Part shown: positions 62,477-64,000 of the stretch, piece after piece
How the letters are laid out: each line of letters starts with the position of its first letter
Numbering within the stretch: position 1 is the first letter of the stretch
DNA from: Citrus sinensis
Taxonomy: Eukaryota; Streptophyta; Magnoliopsida; Sapindales; Rutaceae
Direction: 5' to 3'
Assembly: GCF_022201045.2 (NCBI RefSeq)
Contig: NC_068564.1
Location: 4,030,001-4,094,000 of the forward strand
Length of the DNA: 64,000 nt
The notes under the pieces: model-generated
Database searches by the model: none
Told to the model about the DNA's origin: nothing
What the model saw: only the letters and a program-made list of their open reading frames with translations
Made by a program: the position numbers and the translations under genes

Positions 62477-63343
62477 ATGTTTAGAACTCGCTCTATATTC
62501 TCACTTCCAGATGAATTGTTATCAGAAATTTTGGCTAGAGTTGGCGCCTGTTCATTGGATGACTTGCTCAATGCAGGGTTAAGGTGTGTAAAAATTATTT
62601 TCCTGATTAATTTGCTATGTTTTGTTTTCTCATATCTTTACATCAGGGTTTTGATTAATTTGCTATATGCATGCATGCATGAATGACAAATAATTTTACA
62701 GTTGCAAGTTATTTAATGAAATAACCTTTGATAAATACGTTCTTCGGCAAGCATCCATTGAGAAAATTCCGGCGATGCCATGGCACAAGAACTATTCTTT
62801 CCTGGAGAAATGTAGGGACAGTGGAAATCCGGAAGCTTTGTATAAGCAAGGAGTGGTATAAATTTATTTTCTCTAGTTTATTTGCCTTTTTAATTGAGAA
62901 ATATGAGATGAATTTGCACATTCTCTCAGGTCGAATTCTTTAGTTACTCAAATTTGGAAGCTGGGGTCGCATATTTGGATATAGCAACAAAATCAGGACA
63001 TCTTGGGGCTTCATATATTCTTGGTGTCATTTTTCTTTGTAAAGATGATGAGGACGATGATAATGAATCGAACCAAAAAGGCATGCAACATCTTGACAAA
63101 GTGTATAGAGCAAAACGGCTAAGCCAGTGTCGTAATAAACTTCAAAGCATAACGCAAACTCTTTGGAAAAATTATTACTTGAAGCCGAAATTGAATAAAT
63201 GTCCTTCACGAAAAAACCACGGGCTGAAAGTAGGGTGGCCGTGTGAAGTTGACGATATTGAGTTGGTTTGTGAAACATGTAGATGTCACCGTGAAGTTAC
63301 CTTTGTTTGCAATATATTACGCGGCCATCATGTGTATTTTTAG
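62477..63343 (+). CDS. F-box protein (At2g35280/At1g67623-like), three exons
   Basis: Exons 62477-62583, 62702-62855 and 62930-63343 join with AG/GT borders and give 224 residues. Residues ~8-50 are an F-box (SIFSLPDELLSEILARVG, then LDDLLNAGLSCKLFNEI), the part that binds SKP1 in SCF ubiquitin ligases. The middle (EALYKQGVVEFF, AGVAYLDIATKSGHLGASYIL) resembles a Sel1-like helical repeat. The C-terminus has VCETCRCHREVTFVCNILRG, the Cys-rich end seen in this plant subfamily. An acidic DDEDDDNE run lies between. The target protein is unknown. Nothing is broken, but this family birth-death is rapid, so activity is not assured. Confidence 0.78.
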
Positions 63344-63455
63344 CTCCATCAAAACTTTAAAACTTTCTGTTGATCTTCCTGGTTGTAATAAGCAGATGGC
63401 CACAACAAATATGATTTTCGGATCTTCAGTTGTGCTCATCAAGCTTATACTTACA

Positions 63456-63507
63456 TACATGTACATGTACATGTATGTATGTATGTATGTATGTATGTAT
63501 GTATGTA
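63456..63507. repeat. (ATGT)n microsatellite
   Basis: About twelve tandem copies of a tetranucleotide, the first ones read as ACATGT and the later ones as GTAT. Confidence 0.95.
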
Positions 63508-63552
63508 GCGGGTTCGATGATAGTTAAGAAGTTTTGAAAATCAAAATATACA

Positions 63553-63753
63553 ATGAGTAATCATATGATTCTTTGTAGAAGAAAACTGGTGTTTGATGCA
63601 AACACAAAAGTGTTTGATGAATGCCTCAGTGAAAGCTCTTCGCCAGAACTTAGAATTCGTAGTCTTGGTGACAGAGCAGTCAATAGGCAAGCTATTGGTG
63701 ATTTAGCACTGAATATTGCAAATTGGAGATCATGTCGAATAGACCATACATGA
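63553..63753 (+). CDS. Unassigned 66-codon open frame
   Basis: The frame reads MSNHMILCRRKLVFDANTKV and on to SLGDRAVNRQAIGDLALNIA before stopping. The even amino-acid use makes it look more coding-like than its surroundings, so it could be a remnant of a neighbouring gene. I recognise no family. Confidence 0.25.
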   Translation: MSNHMILCRRKLVFDANTKVFDECLSESSSPELRIRSLGDRAVNRQAIGDLALNIANWRSCRIDHT

Positions 63754-64000
63754 AGATAAGGATGTTGAATCACCATTTGAGTGTGGGCAAAGTGTCCTTT
63801 CAAGGACATGCATATGGTTTGTTATTAATCAATAATTCAACTTGGTTCTGAAAGAATGGGCTCTAGTTTGGGTTCAATTTTCCAAAAAATAAATGAACCA
63901 AACCCGATTTTCCTGCAAGGCTATTCTAAACTTGAAATGAAGGAGCAACTGTTGCCCTGGACTCTTGAACCTGTACCGGATTTGTGATGACTAATTTGTC

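Overview
The window looks like nuclear DNA of a dicot flowering plant. The genes have GT-AG introns, the non-coding DNA is very A+T-rich, and several families are plant-specific: chloroplast ketol-acid reductoisomerase, RGF/GOLVEN secreted peptides, a BAG7-type co-chaperone, and a RIN2-type RING ligase. The mobile elements are typical plant hAT, Mutator-like and gag-pro LTR elements. A woody dicot such as Citrus would fit, but I cannot prove a genus from sequence alone.

Layout, left to right. Position 1-1878 (minus) is the 5' end of a BAG7-like gene that runs off the left edge. Position 2,345-12,440 is repeat-rich: an almost pure A/T tract, a 0.53-kb copy of the upstream region of a gene found at 20.5 kb, a duplicated 0.55-kb unit into which a Mutator-like MITE has inserted, and a tandem array of about 150-bp monomers in 455-bp higher-order units. 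It ends with a minus-strand multi-exon gene or relic of unknown function. A ten-exon KARI gene occupies 14,542-17,748 (plus); its start region has been tandemly duplicated, leaving a small upstream ORF. At 19,930-20,517 (minus) is a single-exon coiled-coil/membrane protein. At 23,673-25,228 (minus) are two RGF/GOLVEN/CLEL peptide modules, of which only one has an obvious signal-peptide exon. An internally deleted hAT element lies at 27,838-28,823. A complete twelve-coding-exon RIN2-type ER ubiquitin ligase runs from 29,266 to 35,903 (minus). At 37,957-38,130 (plus) is an intronless 57-residue STMP1-like mitochondrial micropeptide gene.

Position 40,363-46,777 is a 6.4-kb Ty3/gypsy-like LTR element with near-identical LTRs and a 5-bp target duplication. 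It codes only for Gag and protease, so it depends on other elements to move. Position 46.8-54.5 kb is degraded repeat DNA with a second pair of duplicated segments. At 55,205-56,875 (minus) is a two-exon sugar-phosphate/glycerol-3-phosphate transporter. A near-perfect 47-bp hairpin lies upstream of it at 57,944-58,051. Position 59,999-60,310 may hold a small two-exon gene. The right end carries a three-exon F-box gene at 62,477-63,343.

The genes are unrelated housekeeping, signalling and protein-quality-control loci, each with its own promoter; nothing suggests a cluster. The observation most worth checking is the RGF locus. Two different mature-peptide exon sets are in a phase that would let one signal-peptide exon serve both. 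Exon boundaries are my own reading of splice sites and frames, without transcript evidence.
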